Source: Streptomyces genisteinicus
GTDB lineage: Bacteria > Actinomycetota > Actinomycetes > Streptomycetales > Streptomycetaceae
DNA length: 64,000 bases
Assembly: GCF_014489615.1 (NCBI RefSeq)
Contig: NZ_CP060825.1
Location: forward strand, 7,114,001-7,178,000
Reading direction: 5' to 3'
Part shown: piece by piece, positions 8,849 to 17,502 of the stretch
Layout: each line of letters opens with the position of its first letter
Numbering within the stretch: position 1 is the stretch's first letter
Translations under genes and position numbers: made by a program
The notes under the pieces: generated by a model
Told to the model about the DNA's origin: nothing
Database searches by the model: none
What the model saw: the letters and a program-made list of their open reading frames with translations, nothing else

Positions 8849-9484
8849 TCAGGGGCGGGGCGGTGCGGTGCGGGCCGGTGCGGGGGCGGCGCCGGAGCAG
8901 CGCAGCGTCAGCGCGGTGAGCTCGGCGAGGAGGCCGTCGACGGCGGTCGTGCCGGGCGCCGTCAGCGGGTCGACGAGGACTTCGCCGACGGCGCCGGTGA
9001 GCGCGGCGGCGGTCATCTCCCCGTCCTGCGGGGGCAGCAGGCCCTGCCGCATGCCCTCGGCGATCACCTCGGCGAACAGTGCGCGGTAGCGGCGGCGGAA
9101 CTCCAGGCGCTCGGCGCCGACCGCCGGTTCCGCGGGGGCGGCGAGCAGGGCGTGGGCGAGGCCCCGGTTCTCCAGGGCGCGGCGGGCGAAGACCTCCACC
9201 CCGGCCGCCAGGCGTTCGACGGGTGTGCCCGGGCCGCGCAGCACCTCCCCGAGGACCTCCACCTCGCGTCCGGCGGCTCGCCGGAAGACCTCGACGGCGA
9301 GGGCCGCCTTCGACGGGAAGTGCTGGTAGACGGAGCCGGCGGCGATGCCCGCCGCGTCGGCCACGGCGGTGACGGACGCCTGCGCCCAGCCCACTTCGGC
9401 GACGACCTCGGTGGCACGGGCCACCAGATGCTCGCGGGCGGCGTCGAGGCGCCGGATCTCGGCAGCGGTCTTGCGGTAGGCCAT
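8849..9484 (-). CDS. TetR-family transcriptional regulator
   Basis: A 211-aa regulator. The N-terminal helix-turn-helix reads VTAVADAAGIAAGSVYQHFPSKAALAVEVF (residues 38-67), typical of TetR; the C-terminal ligand domain is not assignable. It is the first gene of a minus-strand set with the AidB-like dehydrogenase, and it lies about 330 bp from the divergent MMPL transporter, so it could control either. A degenerate inverted repeat abuts its start. Confidence 0.88.
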   Translation of the reverse strand: MAYRKTAAEIRRLDAAREHLVARATEVVAEVGWAQASVTAVADAAGIAAGSVYQHFPSKAALAVEVFRRAAGREVEVLGEVLRGPGTPVERLAAGVEVFARRALENRGLAHALLAAPAEPAVGAERLEFRRRYRALFAEVIAEGMRQGLLPPQDGEMTAAALTGAVGEVLVDPLTAPGTTAVDGLLAELTALTLRCSGAAPAPARTAPPRP

Positions 9485-9492
9485 GGAAGAAG

Positions 9493-9506
9493 TGAAGCAC
9501 TGTTCA
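9493..9506 (-). promoter_or_regulatory. Possible TetR autoregulatory operator
   Basis: TGAAGCACTGTTCA has 4-bp inverted arms (TGAA/TTCA) and resembles TGAACA-TGTTCA TetR operators. It lies 9 bp upstream of the TetR start codon, where bound repressor would block its own expression. The symmetry is imperfect. Confidence 0.3.
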
Positions 9507-9541
9507 GATCTTGCGCCAAGACCCCTGACCGCGGGCGCCGT

Positions 9542-9581
9542 GACCCCGGAGTGCGGGCGCTGCGACCCCGGAGTGCGGGCG
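9542..9581. repeat. Direct repeat of GACCCCGGAGTGCGGGCG
   Basis: The 18-mer occurs at 9542-9559 and 9564-9581, a 22-bp period, in the divergent TetR/MMPL intergenic region. Confidence 0.7.
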
Positions 9582-9768
9582 TCCCTGCCCCGGGGTGCCG
9601 CCGCCGTCCCGGCAAGGTGGTCGTGGCGGGACGGGAGCGTCCCGTGCCCCGGGGCCGCTCCCGGTGCATCCGGAGCCCCGTGCGGGGCAGAAGGGCCGGA
9701 CGAGGGCGGCGGGGGTGGCGGAGGGTGGTCCCGGGCGCGCGATTCGGCGGGCTAAGATATCTCGACGG

Positions 9769-9794
9769 TTGACATACTTAGTGAGTGACATACT
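9769..9794 (+). promoter_or_regulatory. Promoter/operator region of the MMPL transporter
   Basis: TTGACA (9769-9774, a -35-like hexamer) begins a segment in which TGACATACT is repeated at 9770-9778 and 9786-9794 with 7 bp between, 21 bp before the ATG. AT-rich sequence of this kind is rare in the window. The arrangement suggests a promoter overlapped by a repressor site; the repressor is unknown. Confidence 0.5.
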
Positions 9795-9815
9795 CCGCGA
9801 GGCTTGGGGATCCCC

Positions 9816-11930
9816 ATGAGGAACACACCGCGCTGGGCCCGGTGGCTGGTACCGCTCGTCCTGCTGGTCGTCTGGCTCGGCGTCGGCGGCACGCTCGGGC
9901 CGTACGCGGGCAAACTCGGCGAGGTGGCCACCAACGACCAGGCCGCCTTCCTGCCCCAGGACGCCGAGTCCACCCAGGTCCTCGAGGCGCGTGAGGCGTT
10001 CGACCAGGGCGAGACGGTACCGGCGATCGTCGTCTGGACGGCCGGCGGGGACCGGGTCACCGAGGCCCAGCAGGCCGAGGCCACGAAGTCCCTCGCCTCG
10101 CTCGCCGGCCGCCCGGGCGTCGTCGGACAGCCCTCGCCCGCCTTCGTGTCCGAGGACGGCGAGGCGATGCAGGCGGTCGTCCAGCTGAAGCCGGACCTCG
10201 GTGAGGAACTGCCCACGGTCCTCGGCGAGGTGGACGAGGCGGCCGGCGCCGTGGCCGGCACCGAAGCCGCGATCGCCGGACCCGCGGCGAGCCAGGCCGA
10301 CCTCTCCGACGCCTTCGCCGGCATCGACGGCCTGCTGCTCTCGGTGGCCCTCGCGGCCGTGCTGCTCATCCTGCTGCTGGTCTACCGCAGCGTCCTGCTG
10401 CCCTTCGTCATCATCCTCGGCGCCGTCTTCGCGCTCGGCCTCGCCTGCGCGGTCGTCTACGCGCTCGCCGACCGGGACGTCGTCCGGGTCGATGGACAGG
10501 TGCAGGGCATCCTGTCCATCCTGGTGATCGGCGCGGCGACCGACTACGCCCTGCTGCTCGCCGCCCGCTTCAAGGAGGAACTCGCCGTCCGCGGCGACCG
10601 GGCCGCCGCCGCCCTGGCCGCGGTGCGCCGGTCCTTCGGCGCCATCACCGCCAGCGCCGCCACCGTCGCCCTCGGCCTGCTGGCCCTCCTCGCGAGCGAC
10701 CTCACCAACAACCGGGCGCTCGGCCCCGTCGGCGCGATCGGCATCGTCTGCGCCGTGCTGTCCACGCTGACCTTCCTGCCCGCCGTGCTGGCCCTGCTCG
10801 GACGCGCCGCGTACTGGCCGGCCAAGCCCAAGCCGTCGGACGCGACGGCCGAGGGCCACGGCGTGTGGCGACGCGTCGCCGCCGTGGTCGACCGGTCCCC
10901 CCGCAAGGTGTGGGTGTCCACGGCGCTCGTCCTCACCGCCTTCGCGGCCTTCTCCCCGGCGCTCTCCTCCAAGGGCGTGCCGCTCGACGAGATCTTCGTC
11001 AACGACGCCCCCTCGGTCGCCGCCCAGCAGACCCTCGGCGAGCACTTCCCCGGCGGCTCCGGCAACCCCGCCGTGATCATCGCCGACGCCGCGCGGGCCG
11101 AGCAGGTCACCGCCGCCGCCGAGGGCACCGAGGGCGTGGCCTCCGCGGCCGCCGTCTCCGCCTCCGGGCGGCCCGGCGGGGGCGAACCGCTGGTCGTGGA
11201 CGGCCGCGTCCGGATCGACGCCACCCTGGAGGCCGCCGCCGACAGCGACGCGGCGAAGGACACGGTCGAGCGGCTGCGGGAGCAGGTGCACGCCGTACCG
11301 GACGCCGGCGCGATCGTCGGCGGCTACACGGCCCAGCAGTACGACACCCAGCAGACCGCCTCGCGCGACCGGACGATCATCGTGCCCGTCGTACTCGCCA
11401 TCATCCTGCTGATCCTCGTGATGCTGCTGCGGTCCCTGCTCGTGCCGGTGCTGCTCGTCGCGACCGTCGGTCTCAACTTCCTCGCCACCCTGGGCGTCTC
11501 GGCCCTGGTCTTCGAGCACCTGCTCGGCTTCAGCGGCACGGACGCCTCGGTCCCGCTGTACGGGTTCGTCTTCCTGGTGGCCCTCGGCGTCGACTACAAC
11601 ATCTTCCTGATGTCCCGGGTGCGCGAGGAGACCCTCGCCCACGGCACCCGGCTCGGCGTGCTCCGCGGGCTGACCACCACCGGCGGGGTCATCACCTCCG
11701 CGGGTGTCGTCCTCGCCGCCACGTTCGCCGCGCTGATGGTGATCCCGCTGGCCTTCCTGGTGCAGATCGCGTTCATCGTCGCCTTCGGCGTCCTGCTGGA
11801 CACCCTCGTCGTCCGGTCCCTGCTGGTGCCCGCACTCGTCGTCGACATCGGCCCGAAGGCGTGGTGGCCGAGCGCCCTGGCCCGCGAGTCGCGCACCCGG
11901 GCCGCCGGGAAGACCCCGGCAGAGGTGTGA
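9816..11930 (+). CDS. MMPL-family RND transporter
   Basis: A 704-aa efflux-type membrane protein with the duplicated RND layout: one N-terminal helix, an extracytoplasmic domain of about 140 residues, a block of five helices (from about residue 170, ILLLVYRSVLLPFVIILGA), then a second copy (GVDYNIFLMSRVREE is the MMPL hallmark near residue 590). Such proteins export lipids or drugs by proton exchange. The ATG at 9816 was preferred over an in-frame TTG at 9804, whose GAGG would be only 1-2 bp away. It is transcribed alone, with a strong terminator 18 bp downstream. Confidence 0.9.
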   Translation: MRNTPRWARWLVPLVLLVVWLGVGGTLGPYAGKLGEVATNDQAAFLPQDAESTQVLEAREAFDQGETVPAIVVWTAGGDRVTEAQQAEATKSLASLAGRPGVVGQPSPAFVSEDGEAMQAVVQLKPDLGEELPTVLGEVDEAAGAVAGTEAAIAGPAASQADLSDAFAGIDGLLLSVALAAVLLILLLVYRSVLLPFVIILGAVFALGLACAVVYALADRDVVRVDGQVQGILSILVIGAATDYALLLAARFKEELAVRGDRAAAALAAVRRSFGAITASAATVALGLLALLASDLTNNRALGPVGAIGIVCAVLSTLTFLPAVLALLGRAAYWPAKPKPSDATAEGHGVWRRVAAVVDRSPRKVWVSTALVLTAFAAFSPALSSKGVPLDEIFVNDAPSVAAQQTLGEHFPGGSGNPAVIIADAARAEQVTAAAEGTEGVASAAAVSASGRPGGGEPLVVDGRVRIDATLEAAADSDAAKDTVERLREQVHAVPDAGAIVGGYTAQQYDTQQTASRDRTIIVPVVLAIILLILVMLLRSLLVPVLLVATVGLNFLATLGVSALVFEHLLGFSGTDASVPLYGFVFLVALGVDYNIFLMSRVREETLAHGTRLGVLRGLTTTGGVITSAGVVLAATFAALMVIPLAFLVQIAFIVAFGVLLDTLVVRSLLVPALVVDIGPKAWWPSALARESRTRAAGKTPAEV

Positions 11931-11947
11931 CCCGGGGGCGACCGCCC

Positions 11948-11977
11948 GGCGGGGCGCTCCGGCCGGAGCGCCCCGCC
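11948..11977 (+). terminator. Terminator after the MMPL gene
   Basis: Perfect 30-bp palindrome (two 15-bp arms, core CTCCGGCCGGAG) 18 bp after the MMPL stop, without a T-tract, as is common for Streptomyces terminators. Confidence 0.7.
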
Positions 11978-12081
11978 CGCGCCTAACGTGGGCGAGTGGT
12001 CCGGTCCGGTGAACGGGGAGTCACGCCCCGCCCACCGGACCGGACCCCTCTCCGCCCGCCCACCACGGAGGCGACCCCCGC

Positions 12082-13575
12082 GTGCACTGGCTCTTCGGCG
12101 ACCAGCTCGGACCGCACTTCCTCACCCCCGGGGAGAGCGGCCCCGGCCGCGACACACCCCTGCTCATGATCGAGTCGCGCGCCGTCTTCCGGCGCCGCCG
12201 CTTCCACCGGGCCAAGGCCCACCTGGTGCTCTCCGCCATGCGCCACCGCGCCGCGGAACTCGGCGACCGGGTCGCCTACGTGCGCGCGTCCACCTACCGC
12301 GAGGGTCTGGCCGAGGCGGCCGGGTCCCGGCCGGTCACCGTGCACCACCCCACCTCGCGCGCCGCGCTCTCCCTGGTGCGCTCCCTGCCGCAGGTGACGG
12401 TCGGGCCCGCCCGCGGATTCCTGGTCGCGCACGAGGAGTTCGCGGCCTGGGCCGACGGACGCGGCACCACCCGGCTGCGGCAGGAGGACTTCTACCGCTG
12501 GGTCCGGCGCGGCCACGACATCCTCATGGACGCCGACCGCCCCGCCGGCGGCACCTGGAACCTCGACCACGACAACCGGCAGCCCCCGCCGCACGCGCCC
12601 GCGCTCGGCGTCCCCCGCCCGTACCGGCCGCGCGAGGACGAGATCGACGACGAGGTCCGCCACGACCTCGACCGGTGGGAACGCGACGGCGACGTGTCCT
12701 TCGTCGGACGCGACGGGCCCCGCCTCTTCCCCGCGTCCCGCACCGAGGCGCGCGCCGCGCTGCGGCGCTTCGCCGCGGAGCGCCTCGCCACCTTCGGCCC
12801 GTACGAGGACGCCGTGCTCGCCGGGGACCCCGTGATGAGCCACAGCCTCCTGTCGTCCTCCCTCAACCTCGGCCTGCTGGACCCCGCGGAGTGCGTCGAA
12901 CGCGCGGAGGCGGCCTGGCGCGACGGGACCGCGCCGCTGAACAGCGTGGAGGGCTTCGTCCGCCAGATCGCCGGCTGGCGCGAGTACGTGTGGCAGCTCT
13001 ACTGGCACTTCGGCGAGGAGTACCGGCACTCCAACGTGCTGCGGCACACCGCGCCGCTGCCGGACTGGTGGAACGGACTCGACGCGGACGACGTGCGCGC
13101 CCGCTGCCTGCACACCGTGCTCGCCCAGGTGCGCGACACCGGGTGGACCCACCACATCCCGCGGCTGATGGTCCTCGGCAGCTACGCCCTCCAGCGCGGC
13201 TGGGACCCCGCCCAGGTGACCGACTGGTTCCACCGCTGCTTCGTGGACGGCTACGACTGGGTCATGCTGCCCAACGTGGTCGGCATGTCCCAGTACGCCG
13301 ACGGCGGCCGGATGACCACGAAGCCCTACACCTCCGCGGGCGCCTACGTGAACCGGATGAGCGACCTCTGCGGACCGTGCCGCTACCGCCCCGGCGACCG
13401 GACCGGCGAGCACGCCTGCCCCTACACCACGGGCTACTGGGCCTTCCTCGACCGCCACCGCGAGCGTCTGGCGCACAACCACCGCACCGGCGCCGTGGTG
13501 CGCGGGCTGGACCGGATCGCCGACCTCGCCGAGGTGCGCCGCCAGGAGCGCGAGCGCGGCGCCGCACCGCCCTGA
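12082..13575 (+). CDS. Cryptochrome/photolyase, Fe-S bacterial (6-4) type
   Basis: A 497-aa flavoprotein of the photolyase-related group that includes Agrobacterium PhrB and repairs UV (6-4) photoproducts using light, FAD and a 4Fe-4S cluster. The opening HWLFGDQLGPHF is the Rossmann antenna domain; the FAD domain includes GWREYVWQLYW and GWTHHIPRLMVLGSYALQ. Cluster cysteines can be placed at the HRCF motif and in LCGPCRY...HACPY (C-x2-C-x12-C). The GTG start is preceded by GGAGG with a rather long spacer. It is monocistronic, after the MMPL terminator. Confidence 0.9.
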   Translation: MHWLFGDQLGPHFLTPGESGPGRDTPLLMIESRAVFRRRRFHRAKAHLVLSAMRHRAAELGDRVAYVRASTYREGLAEAAGSRPVTVHHPTSRAALSLVRSLPQVTVGPARGFLVAHEEFAAWADGRGTTRLRQEDFYRWVRRGHDILMDADRPAGGTWNLDHDNRQPPPHAPALGVPRPYRPREDEIDDEVRHDLDRWERDGDVSFVGRDGPRLFPASRTEARAALRRFAAERLATFGPYEDAVLAGDPVMSHSLLSSSLNLGLLDPAECVERAEAAWRDGTAPLNSVEGFVRQIAGWREYVWQLYWHFGEEYRHSNVLRHTAPLPDWWNGLDADDVRARCLHTVLAQVRDTGWTHHIPRLMVLGSYALQRGWDPAQVTDWFHRCFVDGYDWVMLPNVVGMSQYADGGRMTTKPYTSAGAYVNRMSDLCGPCRYRPGDRTGEHACPYTTGYWAFLDRHRERLAHNHRTGAVVRGLDRIADLAEVRRQERERGAAPP

Positions 13576-13698
13576 CGGGGACCGCGCGGGCCCCGTCCGC
13601 CGGGCCGGCGGAGCCCGTGCATCCGCGAGGCGTCCCGGCGCGGAAGAGGCTGTGAGACCCCGCACCGGGCGGAGGCACCCCCGAAGGACTGATCGACC

Positions 13699-14508
13699 AT
13701 GACCTCTCGGACCCCTCTCGCCGTGGCGGCCGCCGCCGGAGTCTGCGTGATCGGACTCGGCAGCGCCGTCCCGGCCGTCGCGGCCCCCCAGGCACAGCAG
13801 GACAAGGCCATGGTGTCGTTGTTCCACGGCGTGCCGGGGATGGACGTGGACGTCTACGCCAACGGTGACGAGCTGCTGGGCGACTTCAAGCCCGGCACCG
13901 TGACCGACCCGCAGGAACTCGACGCCGGCACCTACGACATCCAGGTCTTCGCAGCAGGCAGCGGCCCCGAGGGCACCCCCGCGATCGAGAAGTCGATCGA
14001 GGTGCCCGCCGGAGCCAACGCCACCATCGCGGCCCACCTGTCCGCCGACGGCAATCCCGAGCTGACCGCCTTCACCAACGACACCGGCGAAGTCGGCGCC
14101 GACAAGGCACGGCTGACGGTCCGTCATGTCGCGGCCGCCCCCGCCGTCGACGTCCGGGCCGGCGGCACCCCGATCGTCAGCGACCTCGTGAACCCGAAGG
14201 AGGCCACCACCGAGGTCGACGCCGGAACCGTCTCCGCGGACATCGTGCTCGCCGGCACCGACACCGTGGCGATCGGTCCCGCCGACCTCGACCTCAAGGC
14301 CGGCAGCGGCACCGCCGTCTACGCCTGGGGCAGCGCCGACGACAAGAACCTGAAGCTCGCGGTGCAGTCCATCGACGTCACCAAGGCCTCGCCCAACGAC
14401 AGCGCGGCCGTCCTCGCCGGCGGGTCGTGGCTCGCCTGGGCGGCAGGAGCGGCCCTGCTCACCGCCGCGGGCACGCTGACGCTGCGCGGCGCGAACCGGG
14501 ACAACTGA
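13699..14508 (+). CDS. Secreted DUF4397 protein with C-terminal anchor
   Basis: A 269-aa exported protein. The signal peptide ends near AVPAVAAPQA (about residue 32). It is followed by two DUF4397 units: MVSLFHGVPGMDVDVYANG at about residues 38-56, and the related RLTVRHVAAAPAVDVRAGG near residue 137. A hydrophobic stretch (AWAAGAALLTAAGTLTL) before RGANRDN could anchor it. The domain is common in actinobacterial and Bacteroidetes surface proteins; function unknown. No sortase motif was seen. Two hairpins follow the stop. Confidence 0.8.
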   Translation: MTSRTPLAVAAAAGVCVIGLGSAVPAVAAPQAQQDKAMVSLFHGVPGMDVDVYANGDELLGDFKPGTVTDPQELDAGTYDIQVFAAGSGPEGTPAIEKSIEVPAGANATIAAHLSADGNPELTAFTNDTGEVGADKARLTVRHVAAAPAVDVRAGGTPIVSDLVNPKEATTEVDAGTVSADIVLAGTDTVAIGPADLDLKAGSGTAVYAWGSADDKNLKLAVQSIDVTKASPNDSAAVLAGGSWLAWAAGAALLTAAGTLTLRGANRDN

Positions 14509-14522
14509 CCGTCCCCGCGGCC

Positions 14523-14572
14523 CCGGTGTCGCGGGCGTCAGGCTCCGGCGTCTCCCGCGCCCGCGACACCGG
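14523..14572 (+). terminator. Terminator hairpin 1 after DUF4397 gene
   Basis: CCGGTGTCGCGGGCG (14523-14537) pairs with CGCCCGCGACACCGG (14558-14572): a 15-bp perfect stem with a 20-nt loop, 14 bp past the stop codon. Confidence 0.65.
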
Positions 14573-14580
14573 CACCACCA

Positions 14581-14614
14581 CGGCCCGGCACCCCTTTCCA
14601 GGGGTGCCGGGCCG
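14581..14614 (+). terminator. Terminator hairpin 2 after DUF4397 gene
   Basis: Arms CGGCCCGGCACCCCT and AGGGGTGCCGGGCCG (14581-14595 and 14600-14614) form a 15-bp stem with a 4-nt loop. With the preceding hairpin it makes a tandem terminator that insulates the downstream GntR operon. Confidence 0.75.
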
Positions 14615-14667
14615 GACCCGTCCCCGTGACGGGTCTCCCGGCTGCCTGCGCATCCCTCGGAACTCAT

Positions 14668-14680
14668 CTGGTCCAACCAG
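14668..14680 (+). promoter_or_regulatory. FadR/GntR-family operator
   Basis: CTGGTCCAACCAG is a 13-bp inverted repeat whose core TGGTCCAACCA fits the FadR-subfamily consensus TNGTNNNACNA exactly; the E. coli FadR core is CTGGTCCGACCAG. It lies 36 bp upstream of the GntR start. A second half-match, CCAGTTGACCAG (14677-14688), overlaps it. Autoregulation of the operon is the natural reading. Confidence 0.7.
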
Positions 14681-14716
14681 TTGACCAGTGGCGTCCGAGC
14701 CCCCACTCTGATCGCC

Positions 14717-15430
14717 ATGACTGGACAGCACATCCGGCGCGAGGCGGTCTCCGACCAGGTCTACGCCGCCCTGCGCGACCGGATCCTCGGCGGCGCCCTC
14801 GCCGCCGGCGACGCGCTCACCCCCGAACGCGACCTCGCCGCCGAGTTCGGCGTCAACCGCCACGCCGTCCGCGAGGCGGTCAAACGACTCCAGCAGGCAC
14901 GCCTGGTGGAGGTGAGCCACGGCGGCAGGACCGCGGTCCTCGACTGGCGGCTCACCGCCGGACTGGACCTCGCCGTCGGCATCGTCGGCGCCGACGCCGG
15001 CCTCACCGTCGACGGCCTCACCCGCGACGCGCTGGAGATGCGGGCCTGCATCGGCGCCGACGCGGCCCGGCTGTGCGCCCTGCGCTGCACCCCGGCGGCC
15101 GCGGCCCGGATCGTGGCGGCGGCCGGCTGCTACACACAGGCCGGACCCGACCTCGCCGCACTCGGCGCGGCCGACGTCGCCTGGTGGCGGCTGATCGTCG
15201 AGGGCTCGGGCAACCTCGCCTACCTGCTGAGCTTCAACACGCTCGTCAGCGGCGCGCTCCCGATGGCCGACGTCCCCATGGACCTGCGCACCGCCGAACT
15301 CCTGGACGTGGACGCCCACGTCCGGCTCGCCGCCCACATCGCCGGCCGCGAACCGGAGGCCGCGGAACGCCTCGCCCGCACCCTGCTCAGCCGCAGTGTG
15401 CCGGCCGCGGCCGACAGGGCGGTGCGCTGA
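14717..15430 (+). CDS. GntR-family (FadR subfamily) regulator
   Basis: A 237-aa regulator. The N-terminal winged helix is QVYAALRDRILGGALAAGD...FGVNRHAVREAVKRLQQARLVEV (residues 13-65); an all-alpha FCD-like ligand domain follows (EMRACIGADAARLCALR near residue 110). The ATG at 14717 was preferred over an upstream in-frame ATG at 14681, which would fall beside the operator. Its TGA is separated by one base from the ATG of the hydroxylase gene, so the two are coupled. Given its partners and the FadR-type site, an acyl-chain or lipid-derived effector is likely (inference). Confidence 0.88.
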   Translation: MTGQHIRREAVSDQVYAALRDRILGGALAAGDALTPERDLAAEFGVNRHAVREAVKRLQQARLVEVSHGGRTAVLDWRLTAGLDLAVGIVGADAGLTVDGLTRDALEMRACIGADAARLCALRCTPAAAARIVAAAGCYTQAGPDLAALGAADVAWWRLIVEGSGNLAYLLSFNTLVSGALPMADVPMDLRTAELLDVDAHVRLAAHIAGREPEAAERLARTLLSRSVPAAADRAVR

Positions 15431-15431
15431 G

Positions 15432-16268
15432 ATGATCCCCGCCATCGTCTACGCCATACCCGCCTTCGTCCTCCTCGTCGTCGTCGAGGCCCTCTCGTAC
15501 CGCTTCCTCCCGGACGACGACGAGCAGGGCTACGAACTCCGCGACACCGTCACCAGCATGTCCATGGGCGCGGGCAGCCAGGTCGTCGGACTGCCCTGGA
15601 AGGTGTTCGCCGTCGTGGCCTACGCCGGCGCGTACGCGCTCTCCCCGTGGCAGCTGTCGCCGTCGTCGGTGTGGACCTGGGTCCTGCTGTTCTTCGCCGA
15701 CGACCTGGCGTACTACGTCTTCCACCGCGCCCACCACCGGGTGCGACTGCTGTGGGCGAGCCATGTCGTGCACCACTCCAGCGTCCGCTTCAACCTCTCC
15801 ACCGCCCTGCGGCAGAGCTGGACGCCCATGACCACCCTGCCGTTCTGGCTGCCGCTGGCGCTGCTCGGCATCCCGCCGTGGATGATCCTGCTCCAGCAGT
15901 CGTTCAGCCTGGTGTACCAGTTCTTCCTGCACACCGAGCGCGTCGGCACCCTGTGGCGGCCCGTCGAGTTCGTCTTCAACACGCCCTCGCACCACCGCGT
16001 CCACCACGGCTCCAACAACCGCTACCTGGACCGCAACTACGGCGGCATCCTGATCGTCTGGGACCGCCTGGGCCGCACCTTCGAGCCGGAGGGCGAACGC
16101 GTCGTCTACGGCCTGACGAAGAACATCGAGACCTACAACCCCCTGCGGGTCGCGTTCCACGAGTACGCCGCCGCCTGGCGCGACGTGCGCGCCGCCCGGA
16201 CCTGGCGCGACCGCGCCGGGCACCTCGTCGGCCCGCCCGGCTGGAGCCCGAAGGCGCAGTCCCGGTGA
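15432..16268 (+). CDS. Fatty-acid hydroxylase / sterol desaturase family protein
   Basis: A 278-aa integral membrane di-iron oxygenase. Histidine clusters are FHRAHH (near residue 99), HVVHHSS (near 112) and HHRVHH (near 190), in the spacing of the family that hydroxylates or desaturates membrane lipids. About four helices are predicted by hydrophobicity. It is coupled to the upstream GntR gene and overlaps the lysoplasmalogenase start by GTGA, suggesting joint lipid-headgroup or chain modification. It resembles alkylglycerol monooxygenase-type proteins, which act on ether lipids and fit with a lysoplasmalogenase neighbour (inference). Confidence 0.85.
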   Translation: MIPAIVYAIPAFVLLVVVEALSYRFLPDDDEQGYELRDTVTSMSMGAGSQVVGLPWKVFAVVAYAGAYALSPWQLSPSSVWTWVLLFFADDLAYYVFHRAHHRVRLLWASHVVHHSSVRFNLSTALRQSWTPMTTLPFWLPLALLGIPPWMILLQQSFSLVYQFFLHTERVGTLWRPVEFVFNTPSHHRVHHGSNNRYLDRNYGGILIVWDRLGRTFEPEGERVVYGLTKNIETYNPLRVAFHEYAAAWRDVRAARTWRDRAGHLVGPPGWSPKAQSR

Positions 16269-17008
16269 GCGGCGCCGGCACGGCCCGGGGAGGCCGTACC
16301 CGGGTGCCCCTGCCGCTCGCGGCGTTCGCCCTGCTGGCGGTGGCGAACGTGACGGCCGTCGCCGTCGGCTCGCTGCCCCTGGAATGGGCGACGAAACCGC
16401 TGCTGGCCCCGGCGCTGGCCGTGTACCTGTGGCGTGCGACCGGCACCCGGCACGCCCTCGTCCTCGCCGGACTGGGCTTCGCCACGGCCGGAGACGTCAC
16501 CCTCCTGGTGCCGGGGACGGCGGCGTTCGCCGTGGGCATCGGGTTCTTCCTCGGGGCGCAGATCTGCTGGACGTCGGCGTTCGTCCGGGCGGGCGCGGTG
16601 GCCCACCTGCGGGCCCGCCGGCCGCTGTGCGCGGTGTGGCTGGGCGTCTGGGCCGCGGCCACCGCGGTCCTCGCACCGCTCCTCGGCCCGCCGATGGGGG
16701 TGGCGATCGGCGTGTACGGCCTGGCCCTGGTCGTCATGGCGCTGACCGCGCACGCCAAGGGCCGCCGGGCCGCCTGGGGCGGCGCGGTGTTCGTCCTGTC
16801 CGACGCGCTGATCGGGGCGGGCGCCGCCGGGGCGGAGTTCCCCGGGCGTCCGGAGCTGGTGATGGCGACGTACACGGCGGCCCTCTTCCTGCTGGTCACC
16901 GCCTTCGCCCCGCCGCACGGCGCCCGCGCCCCGGGGACGGACGGGGAGCCGCCGCCGGAGTACGGCCGCCCCCGCGGCGACGGGGCGGTCGGCGCGGCCG
17001 GCGGCTGA
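16265..17008 (+). CDS. Lysoplasmalogenase (YhhN family)
   Basis: A 247-aa polytopic membrane protein of the YhhN/TMEM86 family, which hydrolyses the vinyl-ether bond of lysoplasmalogens. It has seven to eight hydrophobic segments with family motifs ATKPLLAPALAVYL (about residue 42), ATAGDVTLL (about 75) and FVLSDALIG (about 178); the paired Asp residues in GD and SD are conserved. The GTG start overlaps the hydroxylase stop. The last 35 residues are a hydrophilic Pro/Gly tail. A strong terminator follows. Confidence 0.85.
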   Translation: MSGAGTARGGRTRVPLPLAAFALLAVANVTAVAVGSLPLEWATKPLLAPALAVYLWRATGTRHALVLAGLGFATAGDVTLLVPGTAAFAVGIGFFLGAQICWTSAFVRAGAVAHLRARRPLCAVWLGVWAAATAVLAPLLGPPMGVAIGVYGLALVVMALTAHAKGRRAAWGGAVFVLSDALIGAGAAGAEFPGRPELVMATYTAALFLLVTAFAPPHGARAPGTDGEPPPEYGRPRGDGAVGAAGG

Positions 17009-17050
17009 CCCGGGGCACCGGGGCCGCGCACGGGAGGTGGCGGTGCACCC

Positions 17051-17085
17051 GGGCCGCGCACCGGGGCCCGCCCGGTGCGCGGCCC
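17051..17085 (+). terminator. Terminator of the GntR-lipid operon
   Basis: GGGCCGCGCACCGGG (17051-17065) pairs with CCCGGTGCGCGGCCC (17071-17085): 15 bp perfect, 5-nt loop, 43 bp after the lysoplasmalogenase stop. Confidence 0.75.
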
Positions 17086-17502
17086 CGGCCGGTCCCCGCG
17101 CGCGGCGCGTTCAGGACACCCGGTCCGGTGCGCCTCCGGTGCTCTCCCGGATCGCGGGCGGTGCGCTGTGATGCGGTCCTGCGGCACCGTGCCTGCCGGG
17201 CCGTCCGTCGGTGCGGCGGCCTCGGCGCGGGAGGTTCCGCCGGGCGGCGTGATCCCCGTTCCGGGCCCCCGGACGGCCGCCGCCGCAGCCGCCCGCGCAG
17301 CGCCCCGGGCGGTCCGCCGGCCGGGCTCCGGCGCCTACCACGCCCTCGACCCGGGCCCCGCCAAGTGGTGGGAAACGGGACCCGATCGGGTGAGGTGAAC
17401 GCTGCGCCGCCGGGGCCGGGGCCCGAAGCCCGGCCACGATCGCAGGCGGCCGGGTGGAACGCCCCGAGGGCGGTGTCCACAGCCAACCCCCGAAGGGCCG
17501 CC
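17086..17502. other. Gene-free region before the hypX-like gene
   Basis: About 420 bp without a convincing gene. A 107-codon open frame (17075-17398) is Arg/Pro/Ala-rich, lacks a good ribosome site and looks like chance. The region presumably holds the promoter of the downstream gene; no clear hexamers were recognised. Confidence 0.5.

Noticed and set aside
9804..9815. TTG start giving a four-residue longer MMPL protein
   Set aside because: GAGG lies only 1-2 bp before it; the ATG at 9816 has better spacing.
17075..17398. 107-codon plus-strand ORF before the hypX-like gene
   Set aside because: No ribosome site, overlaps the terminator hairpin, Arg/Pro/Ala composition like non-coding frames.
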